Shown: positions 1-5,777, numbered from the stretch's first letter. The stretch is 6,125 nucleotides of DNA from CAYJBH01 sp964370605 (GCA_964370605.1 CAYJJX010000042.1:1-6125); one strand, 5' to 3'. Made by a program: numbers and translations. The notes: a model not told the origin generated them from the sequence alone.

Positions 1-591
1 AGTCGCCTCGGCTGTTAAATGCAGGGGCGACAAAGGTGAGCGCCGCCGGTGGCGGAAAAAGCGAACCGGAGGAGGCTGCCGCAGATAGTGCCGGTACAAG
101 CGATAGCGTGGTAACGGTACATCTGCAAAGGGGCGTTGGTTCAAACCAGATTGGATGGTCTTTTTTTATGCTTTTCTTGTCGATATGAATCAGCGACCTT
201 GCGTTGGTAACAGTCGCCTCGGCTGTTAAATGCAGGGGCGACAAAGGTGAGCGCCGCCGGTGGCGGAAAAAGCGAACCGGAGGAGGCTGCCGCAGATAGT
301 GCCGGTACAAGCGATAGCGTGGTAACGGTACATCTGCAAAGGGGCGTTGGTTCAAACCAGATTGGATGGTCTTTTTTTATGCTTTTCTTGTCGATATGAA
401 TCAGCGACCTTGCGTTGGTAACAGTCGCCTCGGCTGTTAAATGCAGGGGCGACAAAGGTGAGCGCCGCCGGTGGCGGGAAAAGCGAACCGGAGGAGGCTG
501 CCGCAGATAGTGCCGGTACAAGCGACAGCGTGGTAACGGTACATCTGCAAAGGGACGTTGGTTCAAACCAGATTGAATGGTCTTTTTTATG
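1..591. repeat. Tandem array of a 211-bp GC-rich unit, 2.8 copies visible
   Basis: The unit starting AGTCGCCTCGGCTG occurs at 1, 212 and 423, an exact 211-bp period. Copies 1 and 2 appear identical base for base. Copy 3 differs by four substitutions (478, 526, 555, 576) and a T run of six instead of seven (583-588), and similarity stops at about 591, just past the run. The array probably continues left of the window because copy 1 starts at the edge. Each unit holds a short perfect hairpin (CCGCC-GGT-GGCGG, 43-55 in copy 1). The unit junctions form another: AACAGTC / GGCTGTT with a five-base loop at 209-227 and again at 420-438. The period is not a multiple of three, so any long reading frame through the array rotates frame from copy to copy; I see no coding signal. 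Function unknown. It may be a dispersed intergenic repeat or a locus expanded by slippage or unequal exchange. Confidence 0.95.
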
Positions 592-604
592 ATTATATCG
601 CTCA

Positions 605-633
605 TTGCATTCCTGTTTTTATTAAGGTATAAT
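605..633 (+). promoter_or_regulatory. Sigma-A-type promoter for the VOC gene
   Basis: A perfect -10 box TATAAT at 628-633 lies 17 bp downstream of a partial -35 box TTGCAT at 605-610, which matches consensus only in its TTG. Transcription would begin near 640, giving a leader of about 97 bases before the VOC start at 737. The promoter sits just past the end of the tandem repeat array, in the sharp change from GC-rich repeat to AT-rich DNA. I see no clear riboswitch or attenuator hairpin in the leader. It may also drive the transposase remnant and the lipoprotein downstream, since no terminator separates them. Confidence 0.6.
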
Positions 634-723
634 ATGCATAGAACTTTATTTTGTGTGTTACGAATAATAGCTAATAACTAAGAGTGAAAAGTTGAAACCT
701 GCGGTACGGGGTATTTTTATAAT

Positions 724-730
724 AGGAGGT
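724..730 (+). promoter_or_regulatory. Ribosome binding site that fixes the VOC start
   Basis: AGGAGGT lies six bases before the ATG at 737. The frame is also open upstream to a TTG at 692, but that start has no comparable site and would add 15 residues that do not resemble a VOC N-terminus. The ATG is therefore chosen. Confidence 0.85.
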
Positions 731-736
731 TGCCAT

Positions 737-1105
737 ATGCCGAAAACAAAATTACAACTATATTTAAAAAATTGTGATAAAGCGATTGAGTTTTACCAAA
801 AAGCATTTGATGCTACCATTGATGCAATTTATAGGAATGAAAACAATCTTATTACTCACGCAGAAATTAGCATCTTCGGTCAGTGTGTAGCGTTTATGGA
901 ACAAACATCAGATTGCATTATAGGAAACACCATGCAGTTCAGTTTTTATTTTAAAAATGGTGATGAAGAAATTATAAAAAAAGCATACGATATTCTTAAA
1001 GATGGTGCAAAAATTGATTTGCCATTAGGTTCATGTGAATGGACTTCATTAATATTTTGTCTTGTTGACAAATTCGGAGTAAACTGGTTACTTTGTGTTG
1101 ACTAA
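737..1105 (+). CDS. VOC-fold (PhnB/glyoxalase-like) small protein
   Basis: A 122-residue protein with the landmarks of PhnB-type members of the vicinal oxygen chelate superfamily. An opening strand is followed by NCDKAIEFYQKAF, the usual N-C-x-x-A-I-x-F-Y helix. HAEISIFGQCVAFME matches the H-A-E-x-x-I-x-G strand, and the C-terminus CLVDKFGVNWLL matches the D-x-F-G-V-x-W ending of the family. It is slightly shorter than typical relatives (roughly 130-150 residues, from general knowledge of the family). VOC proteins form paired beta-alpha-beta-beta-beta modules, usually dimers, and act in metal-dependent chemistry or drug binding; PhnB itself has no settled reaction. No substrate can be named. 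Start is set by the strong AGGAGGT site. It is the first gene behind the promoter at 605-633, with a 23-bp gap to the transposase remnant. Confidence 0.85.
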   Translation: MPKTKLQLYLKNCDKAIEFYQKAFDATIDAIYRNENNLITHAEISIFGQCVAFMEQTSDCIIGNTMQFSFYFKNGDEEIIKKAYDILKDGAKIDLPLGSCEWTSLIFCLVDKFGVNWLLCVD

Positions 1106-1242
1106 TGAGCATTTTACGAGGTGCTTAAATGGAGTTTCCGAAACGAAAACCGATACATATAAAAGATTATAATTATTCACAGAACGGTGCATATTTTGTG
1201 TTAATATGCACCCAAAACAGAGAATGTTTATTTGGTGAAATC

Positions 1243-1266
1243 GTAGGAGAGGGGTTTCCCCTCCCG
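1243..1266 (+). repeat. REP-like hairpin 1 inside the RAYT frame (GTAG head on plus strand)
   Basis: The tetranucleotide GTAG (1243-1246) heads an imperfect palindrome: 1247-1254 pairs with 1258-1265 around a TTT loop, with a single A-C mismatch (1248/1264). The GTAG head plus hairpin is the classic form of REP elements recognised by RAYT enzymes. In frame it encodes V-G-E-G-F-P-L-P. It matches the second hairpin at 1368-1391 (opposite strand) at 20 of 24 positions. Confidence 0.7.
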
Positions 1267-1367
1267 AATGTTCGGTTAAATAAATATGGAGAAATAATAG
1301 AAAAATATATTATTATGCCTAATCATATCCATTTGATTGTTTTAATAAACAACGATACCGCAATAAT

Positions 1368-1391
1368 CGGGACGGGCAACCCGTCCCCTAC
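1368..1391 (-). repeat. REP-like hairpin 2 inside the RAYT frame (GTAG head on minus strand)
   Basis: Read on the minus strand, GTAG (complement of CTAC at 1388-1391) heads a perfect 8-bp stem: 1369-1376 pairs with 1380-1387 around a three-base loop. Compared with hairpin 1, two of the four differences are a compensatory pair (a G-C pair there, C-G here), so the base pairing is kept while the sequence changes. In frame on the plus strand it encodes G-T-G-N-P-S-P. The two heads face outward, an inverted pair like a small BIME. Confidence 0.72.
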
Positions 1392-1487
1392 AACAACACA
1401 ATCAATTAAATCATTTAAAACATTGGTTACACAACAAATAGGATTTGCAAACACGACACACAACTAACAACCAAGGAAAAAATTATT

Positions 1488-1952
1488 ATGAAAAAGATAT
1501 TTGCATTAGCACTTACGATTGCCTTTACAATGATATTTGCAAGCTGTCAAGAGGAGATGGGCAGTCTGTCAAATCTTGGCGAAAATGATGCAGATAAAAT
1601 TGTGATCACACTTGCAATGGGAAATCCGGAATATGGAGCCGATTGCAAAACCGTTACCGATGTCGATGAGATACACAACTTTATCGAGGTTTTTAATAGC
1701 GGACGCTTGGGCGAAACGATAAGTGACGACGACATAGCCATAGGCGGAATCAGCAGCTATGTGTTCTACAAGAATGATGAAATAGTACACACGTTTGTTT
1801 TTAATGTCAATGATACAGAGGTGATTTGGCATGATGATGAATGGCACGAAGTGACATATCCCGAAGATTCCCCGCTTCCTTTTGATCTGTATGAGCAGTC
1901 GCAGGGCGAATTCAAAATAGTTGACCATGAAGGGAACGAAATGGATAAGTAA
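1488..1952 (+). CDS. Small secreted lipoprotein of unknown function
   Basis: A 154-residue protein with a clear lipoprotein signal: MKK, a hydrophobic core, then the lipobox FASC with the lipidated cysteine at residue 20. The mature part of about 135 residues is acidic (EDSPLPFDLYE, DHEGNEMDK) and has no transmembrane segment, so it should sit tethered on the outer face of the membrane. The layout (a TVTDVDEIHNFIEVFN helix near the middle, then alternating strands such as SYVFYKNDEIVHTFVFN and TEVIWHDDEWHEV, then a Leu/Tyr helix) resembles the many small clostridial lipoproteins with compact alpha-beta domains. I cannot place it in a named family. A modest site, AAGGA (1473-1477), lies ten bases before the ATG. 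It begins 20 bp after the RAYT remnant and has no promoter of its own that I can see, so it may be transcribed from 605-633. No convincing plus-strand terminator follows it. Confidence 0.85.
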   Translation: MKKIFALALTIAFTMIFASCQEEMGSLSNLGENDADKIVITLAMGNPEYGADCKTVTDVDEIHNFIEVFNSGRLGETISDDDIAIGGISSYVFYKNDEIVHTFVFNVNDTEVIWHDDEWHEVTYPEDSPLPFDLYEQSQGEFKIVDHEGNEMDK

Positions 1953-2114
1953 CTGAGTTTTTGTCGTGATAGCAAATGTTAATATACGTTGCTTGGAGCG
2001 ATTGTTGTGATTTTTTTAACACGGAAAAAGATACAGGTTATTTGATGCAAATTGCATTGTTGTCAATGTGATCTATCGTTATTAAATGAACATAGAAGTC
2101 TTCGTTTTTTATAC

Positions 2115-2155
2115 AATAAAGCAAAAGCCGACACCTTTCATACAGGTGTCGGCTT
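2115..2155 (-). terminator. Intrinsic terminator of the PspA operon
   Basis: On the minus strand a 12-bp stem (2144-2155 with 2125-2136, containing GCCGACACC/GGTGTCGGC) closes a seven-base loop and is followed by TTTTGCTTTATT once the paired Ts are counted. It starts 12 bp past the pspA stop codon. On the plus strand the stem is followed by GAAATTGATC and not a T run, so it should serve the operon only. The rest of the 1953-2167 gap holds no gene or other structure I can support. Confidence 0.92.
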
Positions 2156-2167
2156 GAAATTGATCGC

Positions 2168-2842
2168 TTACAGTCCCATTGAAGCCTTGAGTGCGGCGAG
2201 TTCGTCGTCAACACTTTTGCTATCAGAACTATATTTGTCTTCCAGCTCAGCCGCTTCATCGACCGGCGCGGCGCTCAGTTCGGCAGAAGCATTAGCAACA
2301 TCGACCATGCGATTTACCTTGTCTTCCATACGGCTAAAGTTGCTGAGAGTTCCCTCGAGATTGTTTGCACTATTTCCGAGTTCGTTCACCTTTTGCTGTG
2401 CTTCGGCGATGGAAAGCTTTGCTTTCAGCTCGTCTCTGCGTGCATGAAGTGTGCCGATGTCATCGACCAGCTTGTCATGCAGTTGGCGCATTTTGACAGC
2501 GTTTGTTTTTGCTGTATCATAAGCTAGTTTGAGAGTCTGATCCTTTTTCTCCATTTCCTGTTTTTTGCCAAGGAATACTTTTGCATCGTCCTCGTTACCT
2601 GCGGTAAGCGCCTTTTTGGCAAGCTCAGTGTAGCGCTCTATCTCGGCTACGTTTTCATCGTATACACGTCTTGTGCGGCTCTCCTCAGCCATCACACCCG
2701 CTGTCTCCTTTTTGACTTCGTCGAGATCTTCGACCGCTTGACGCAGATACTGATCAATCATTTTTTCCGGATCTTCCGCCTTGTCGATAAGTGCGTTGAT
2801 GTTTGCTTCTAAAATGTTGCTGATTCTTGAAAAAATTCCCAT
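2168..2842 (-). CDS. pspA: PspA/IM30 (phage shock protein A) membrane-stress protein
   Basis: At 224 residues it is the standard length for PspA. MGIFSRISNILEANINALID is the amphipathic membrane-binding helix 0; AEDPEKMIDQYLRQAVEDL is the conserved start of the hairpin helix. The rest is a long, charged coiled-coil hairpin (KKETAGVMAEESRTRRVYDE, then AKVFLGKKQEMEKKDQTLK), ending in the usual DDELAALKASMG segment. PspA and its relatives Vipp1 and LiaH assemble into ESCRT-III-like rods and rings on damaged or curved inner leaflet membrane and limit proton leakage. It is the last gene of the operon. Its ribosome site AAAGGAG (2851-2857) lies within the final codons of the 69-residue membrane protein upstream, so the two are probably translated together. 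A promoter is not visible here; in Bacillus the equivalent operon is controlled by sigma-W, but whether that holds here cannot be seen. Confidence 0.96.
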   Translation of the reverse strand: MGIFSRISNILEANINALIDKAEDPEKMIDQYLRQAVEDLDEVKKETAGVMAEESRTRRVYDENVAEIERYTELAKKALTAGNEDDAKVFLGKKQEMEKKDQTLKLAYDTAKTNAVKMRQLHDKLVDDIGTLHARRDELKAKLSIAEAQQKVNELGNSANNLEGTLSNFSRMEDKVNRMVDVANASAELSAAPVDEAAELEDKYSSDSKSVDDELAALKASMGL

Positions 2843-2846
2843 TGTT

Positions 2847-3056
2847 TTAGCTCCTTTCGCTATCGTCTTGATATTTTTCTGCTAATTTGTCTGCATGATC
2901 GTCGCCGAACTTTTCGAGTGGTTTGCTCAGCATCTTATCATACTTCTTATCCTTTTCCGATTGTTGATACATTGACACACATTTTATTATGAATAGTGCA
3001 CCAAGCACAAGTACAAGTATCGCCACTATGGCTATTACTATTAATATACCAGCCAT
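2847..3056 (-). CDS. Small one-pass membrane protein coupled to pspA
   Basis: A 69-residue protein with a very hydrophobic N-terminal segment (about residues 3-26, ILIVIAIVAILVLVLGALFI), followed by a charged, probably helical tail (SEKDKKYDKMLSKPLEKFGD, then ADKLAEKYQDDSERS). The positive charges after the segment predict a cytoplasmic tail. The stop codon is only four bases from the pspA start, and the pspA ribosome site sits inside its last codons. That linkage makes a role in membrane docking or control of PspA likely. The layout is like PspB (about 74 residues, N-terminal membrane helix and cytoplasmic coil) and functionally recalls LiaI, but I see no sequence match to either, so this is analogy only. 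Its own ribosome site is AAAGGAAA, with DUF4428 gene spacing of 47 bp upstream. Confidence 0.85.
   Translation of the reverse strand: MAGILIVIAIVAILVLVLGALFIIKCVSMYQQSEKDKKYDKMLSKPLEKFGDDHADKLAEKYQDDSERS
2851..2857 (-). promoter_or_regulatory. pspA ribosome site embedded in the upstream gene's end
   Basis: AAAGGAG on the minus strand, eight bases before the pspA ATG at 2842, overlaps the last sense codons (Glu-Arg-Ser) of the 69-residue membrane protein. Ribosomes finishing that gene would be delivered directly to pspA, which would fix the ratio of the two proteins. Confidence 0.85.
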
Positions 3057-3103
3057 TTGTTATGTTTTCCTTTCGTTATGATTTGTTTTTTCTATTGCAA
3101 TTA

Positions 3104-4195
3104 TTACATTGCACTTCCGCAGAAAGGACAATTCCCATTCGGATCAGGTGCTGTTGTTGCTTGGCAAACGCCGCAAGTCCCGCCCGGTACAGCGGTTGCG
3201 ACAGGTGCCGCTTGCTGCCCGAATCCCTGTTGCTGTGGATAGCCGGGTTGTTGCCCGAATCCTGCTTGCTGCTGTGGGTAGCCGGGCTGTTGACCGAATC
3301 CCTGTTGCTGTGGATAGCCCGGTTGTTGCTGATATACGGGTTGTTGTGCGAATCCTTGTTGTTGTGGATAACCCGGTTGCTGTGCGAATCCTTGTTGCTG
3401 TGGATAACCCGGTTGTTGCCCGAATCCTTGTTGTTGAGGATATCCCGGCTGTTGCCCGAATCCTTGCTGTTGCGGATAGCCCGGTTGTTGCCCGAATCCC
3501 TGCTGTTGCGGATAGCCCGGTTGTTGCCCGAATCCCTGTTGTTGCGGATAGCCGGGTTGTGCATATCCCGGTTGTGCATATCCCGGTTGTGCAAAACCGC
3601 CTTGCATCGGTTTTCCGAGCACCATGCAGATTTCCATTGCCATCTGCTCATATCTGCGAAACTCTTCGCTGTAACGGTTTTCGATGTCGTCAAAAGTATC
3701 GTTTAGCTTATACTTGATATCGTCGAACCAAGGGCTGTTAATCTGGATATCAATCCAAACTTCATAGGTAGTCTTGTAGCGACGAGGGTTATAACTCTCT
3801 CTGCCATCACCGGGACGATAAATTTCCTCTTGATCTTCACGCACGTCCATGTTACAGCTCATGACCTGAGAAATGCTGATGACATCAGGGTTGAGATCGC
3901 GCCAATTGTCGCGAGTGCAGTAGATGAATGTGCCGTTTCGCTCATCCACCTTGATCTCGTTGTCCTTACCGACCGAGCGGGTGGGTGAAAAAGATTTAAG
4001 AATTTCTTCGTTTTGCTTGCGATATGCGAGTTGAGCGTTGATTTCTTCCAGAGTGGAGTTGCGGCGATCGTCGAAAAGAGGGGAGAGCAGTTTTGCACAA
4101 TCTTTGCACATATTGCCGTCTTCCAGTTTTCGATTTCCAAGTAGGCCGATACTTCCGCCGCAGATATCACATTCTTTTTTATCAAACAATCCCAT
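3104..4195 (-). CDS. DUF4428-type zinc protein with PGYPQQQGFGQQ repeat region and C-terminal zinc ribbon
   Basis: A 363-residue protein in four parts. Residues 1-45 (MGLFDKKECDICGGSIGLLG, then MCKDCAKLLSPLF) form the DUF4428 zinc module, with Cys 9, 12, 30 and 33. Residues about 75-195 form a mixed alpha-beta domain (FIYCTRDNWRDLNPDVISIS, later YEVWIDIQINSPWFDDIKY) that is typical of DUF4428 proteins but of unknown role. Residues 199-328 are low complexity: three GFAQ/PGYAQ-like units, then nine PGYPQQQGFGQQ-like units, with a PVYQQQ interruption after the sixth and one extra Ala in the eighth. Residues 341-359 are a small zinc ribbon (CGVC and CPFC). No signal peptide or membrane segment, so it is cytoplasmic. 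A strong AAAGGAG lies eight bases before the ATG; the gene ends in two consecutive TAA codons. Position inside the PspA operon suggests an adaptor in the membrane-stress complex. This is inferred from context. Confidence 0.88.
   Translation of the reverse strand: MGLFDKKECDICGGSIGLLGNRKLEDGNMCKDCAKLLSPLFDDRRNSTLEEINAQLAYRKQNEEILKSFSPTRSVGKDNEIKVDERNGTFIYCTRDNWRDLNPDVISISQVMSCNMDVREDQEEIYRPGDGRESYNPRRYKTTYEVWIDIQINSPWFDDIKYKLNDTFDDIENRYSEEFRRYEQMAMEICMVLGKPMQGGFAQPGYAQPGYAQPGYPQQQGFGQQPGYPQQQGFGQQPGYPQQQGFGQQPGYPQQQGFGQQPGYPQQQGFAQQPGYPQQQGFAQQPVYQQQPGYPQQQGFGQQPGYPQQQAGFGQQPGYPQQQGFGQQAAPVATAVPGGTCGVCQATTAPDPNGNCPFCGSAM
3212..3601 (-). repeat. In-frame 36-bp tandem repeats coding PGYPQQQGFGQQ
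   Basis: A 36-bp period (12 codons) is visible across the DUF4428-type gene, with copies differing mainly at wobble positions (CAA/CAG, CCG/CCC, GGA/GGG type changes), a Gly-to-Ala change in two units, one inserted codon and one shortened unit. Conservation of the peptide while synonymous bases drift suggests the protein sequence itself is under selection. The region can expand or contract without frameshift. It also creates long spurious frames on the opposite strand. Confidence 0.93.
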
Positions 4196-4224
4196 AATAA
4201 AATCTCCTTTAGCAGTTTATTTGA

Positions 4225-4608
4225 TTACTTCTTGTTTTGCTTTGCCGTTTTTGTTGTGTTCTCGTATAGAAAGCGGTCATAGCTCTGTGCCAACATGAAC
4301 GAACCGGAGCGGACATAATCCGCCGCCTCGCGTTTTTTTCTCGCGGTGTTCATCTTTGCTTTCATTGAGCCGGTTACCACAAATGCAATGATTATTCCGC
4401 CAACTACACCAAAGACTATCGCTAAAAAGTAGTTTGGGGCATCGTCGTCATAATCTTCATCGTATGAGTCGGAAGTGAGAACAAATGTTGCCTCAGAAAC
4501 GTTAGCGTCATCGACGTTGGCAGTCATGGGTGTTGCTAAGACAACGGTCATCGACATCAAACAGAGAAACAGTGCAACGATAATTGTTAAGGGTAGCTTT
4601 ATCTTCAT
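4225..4608 (-). CDS. YdjH-like membrane protein lacking the TPM domain
   Basis: A 127-residue protein. Residues about 5-25 are a hydrophobic signal or membrane segment (LTIIVALFLCLMSMTVVLA) with a plausible cleavage point after VLA. A short acidic stretch follows (DSYDEDYDDDAP, 48-58), then a second membrane helix (about 60-80, FLAIVFGVVGGIIIAFVV) and a basic cytoplasmic tail (KMNTARKKREAADYVRSGSF, then MLAQSYDRFLYENTTKT). The helix plus tail matches what I know of the C-terminal end of clostridial TPM-domain proteins, which carry an extracellular TPM domain of roughly 120-150 residues between the two membrane segments. Here only about 35 residues remain there. B. subtilis YdjH is the TPM member of the pspA-ydjGHI operon, and this gene has the matching neighbours. 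Reading frame and ribosome site (AAAGGA, ten bases before ATG) are intact, so it looks like a functional reduced form, not debris. Assignment to the family rests on the tail and on context. Confidence 0.78.
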   Translation of the reverse strand: MKIKLPLTIIVALFLCLMSMTVVLATPMTANVDDANVSEATFVLTSDSYDEDYDDDAPNYFLAIVFGVVGGIIIAFVVTGSMKAKMNTARKKREAADYVRSGSFMLAQSYDRFLYENTTKTAKQNKK

Positions 4609-4652
4609 AATGAATCAATCCTTTCGGTACAGCATACAAACTTATACATTGC

Positions 4653-5735
4653 TTACAGGAAAAATAGTGCGATGATCGTCAGTGGTATAAACGAGGCGAG
4701 CGCAATGCCTATTCGCCATTTCAAAAGTTTACCTTTGTCGATCGGGAGTTCTCCTGCAATTCGTCCCGTCTGTCCGTTGATTGCGAACTGGTACATCTTG
4801 CCTTGATATTTTGTGTTCAGCATCCATATCGGGAAAAGCGTATACTTGATATCTTCGCCGTACATCTGAACAAATGATGTTTTCTTGCTGACCGACGAAT
4901 ATCCTTGAATGGTCTTGCGAAAAGCGTCTTCCGTTGAGGTGATGACACGTTCATTTGCACGCTCAGAGCACTCACCGACTCCGACATCGAACTTGTCGGC
5001 AAAATAGCCTGCCATGTACATGGAGTTGAAGGCGACAAGGTCATTGTATTCATATGGTTCGACACCATCCATGTAATTGTCGTCCATCTTGCTGGAAGCA
5101 TCGACAGGGATTTTATCAAATCCAATTTGTCCGCTTCGAGTCAGCTCAAAATACTCAGTCTTGGTGTAGTTATAATTGCTGTCGCTCCAACGGCGAACCT
5201 TTGTCGCATCGAAATTGACGGTGCCGCTTCCGGTACAGCTGAACAACCAGAACGGAACATACATCCCGCTTATCTTAGAGATGCGGTTATCTTTGGTAAA
5301 TGCGTCGGGTAGAAGAGGCTTGTCTTTATAGAAGTTTTGAAGGATTTGCTCCGCCCTGTTTTTGTCAATCTTGAACGGTATTACAGCATCCGGCTTCACC
5401 ATTCCACTAGCATTCTGGGTCATGACCACAGGGTTTCCACAGTACATGCACTCGGTGGCAACGGTGGTTCCATCCGACACCACCTCGGCGCCGCAAGAGG
5501 TGCAGTTGAAACCAGCCGCGGCTTCGGTACTGACCTGTTGATTGACATAACCCTCGATATTCCAATTGATTCCACCGCCGCTCGGAGGCGCCTCGGCGGC
5601 AGGCGCTGCACCTGCGACTACATCTTGAGGATATTCACTATCACATGAATTGCAGACAAGCATCTGCTTTTCGCTGCTGAATTCAAGCGGCGCACCACAA
5701 GCAGGGCATTGGTATTTTAGCACGGTATCAGACAT
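4653..5735 (-). CDS. YdjG-like double zinc-ribbon protein with C-terminal membrane anchor
   Basis: A 360-residue protein. The first zinc ribbon is at the N-terminus (YQCPACGAPLEF, then VCNSC; Cys 10, 13, 28, 31). An Ala/Pro linker leads to a second ribbon (FNCTSCGAEV, then CMYCGNPVV; Cys 78, 81, 96, 99). A large domain without ligand cysteines follows (PDAVIPFKIDKNRAEQILQN, GMYVPFWLFSCTGSGTV, YTLFPIWMLNTKYQGKMYQF), as in proteins annotated TFIIB-type zinc ribbon or YdjG. The last about 22 residues are a single membrane helix ending at the C-terminus, so it is probably tail-anchored with the ribbons in the cytoplasm. In Bacillus, YdjG with YdjH recruits PspA to the membrane. The frame is open to an ATG at 5768, but the start at 5735 is preferred because AAAGGA lies nine bases before it and the family begins just before the CPxC motif. 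Gaps: 42 bp to the SPFH gene, 44 bp to the TPM-like gene. Confidence 0.88.
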   Translation of the reverse strand: MSDTVLKYQCPACGAPLEFSSEKQMLVCNSCDSEYPQDVVAGAAPAAEAPPSGGGINWNIEGYVNQQVSTEAAAGFNCTSCGAEVVSDGTTVATECMYCGNPVVMTQNASGMVKPDAVIPFKIDKNRAEQILQNFYKDKPLLPDAFTKDNRISKISGMYVPFWLFSCTGSGTVNFDATKVRRWSDSNYNYTKTEYFELTRSGQIGFDKIPVDASSKMDDNYMDGVEPYEYNDLVAFNSMYMAGYFADKFDVGVGECSERANERVITSTEDAFRKTIQGYSSVSKKTSFVQMYGEDIKYTLFPIWMLNTKYQGKMYQFAINGQTGRIAGELPIDKGKLLKWRIGIALASFIPLTIIALFFL

Positions 5736-5777
5736 AAACACACATCCTTTCGTAATGTTGCTTGTCAATGGTAAAGA

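Larger units (their letters stand above)
1129..1467 (+). pseudogene. Decayed REP-associated tyrosine transposase (RAYT, Y1/IS200-like)
   Basis: The start is intact, with GAGGTG (1118-1123) five bases before the ATG. The N-terminus MEFPKRKPIHIKDYNYSQNG followed by AYFVLICTQNR and LFGEIV is characteristic of the RAYT branch of Y1 (HUH) transposases, which nick single-stranded DNA at REP hairpins. The metal-binding HUH motif is present as IMPNHIHLIV (residues 62-71). Two defects suggest loss of function. First, the roughly 20-25 residues normally lying between the GEIIEKYI helix and the (D)KY-x-IMPNH strand are missing: EKYI runs straight into IMPNH, as if a deletion joined two similar KY(I) stretches. 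Second, the frame ends at 112 residues with FANTTHN, so the C-terminal helix bearing the catalytic tyrosine and the usual YYDHIIR / NP-x-x-W region is absent. Full members are roughly 150-200 residues. The reading frame is otherwise uninterrupted. The lipoprotein start lies only 20 bp downstream. Two REP-like hairpins lie inside the frame and encode GEGFPLP and GTGNPSP. Confidence 0.82.

Noticed and set aside
141..605. 154-codon open frame on the minus strand through the tandem repeats
   Set aside because: The 211-bp period shifts frame by one base per copy, so the same DNA is read in different frames in successive copies. No ribosome site or known domain fits. It is a product of the repeat.
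692..723. Second promoter, TTGAAA (692-697) and TATAAT (718-723)
   Set aside because: Spacing is 20 bp, and the predicted transcript start would fall on or past the ribosome site at 724-730.
692..736. Upstream TTG start for the VOC gene
   Set aside because: No ribosome site near 692, while AGGAGGT sits six bases before the ATG at 737, where the family similarity begins.
1965..2020. Plus-strand terminator after the lipoprotein (AGCAA/TTGCT pairing near a T run)
   Set aside because: Only five base pairs with a large loop, and the T run is too far downstream to count as an intrinsic terminator.
2052..2447. 131-codon plus-strand frame over the end of pspA
   Set aside because: Serine-rich antisense shadow of the PspA coding sequence that also crosses the operon terminator.
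3057..3103. Internal promoter before the small membrane gene
   Set aside because: TTGCAA is present on the minus strand, but no acceptable -10 box stands at the right distance, so the operon is treated as one unit.
3212..3601. 36-bp repeats as a CRISPR array
   Set aside because: The repeats are directly adjacent with no spacers, and they are in frame within a gene with zinc modules on both sides.
2996..3717. Long open frames on the plus strand across 3000-3717, with repeating LLPESLLLRI and VVARIPVV patterns
   Set aside because: They are antisense shadows of the 36-bp repeats in the DUF4428-type gene and cross the start of the small membrane gene. No ribosome site or known family.
5736..5768. 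Longer start of the YdjG-like protein at 5768
   Set aside because: The extra 11 residues cover the ribosome site AAAGGA used by the ATG at 5735, and they run into the end of the gap after the SPFH stop.
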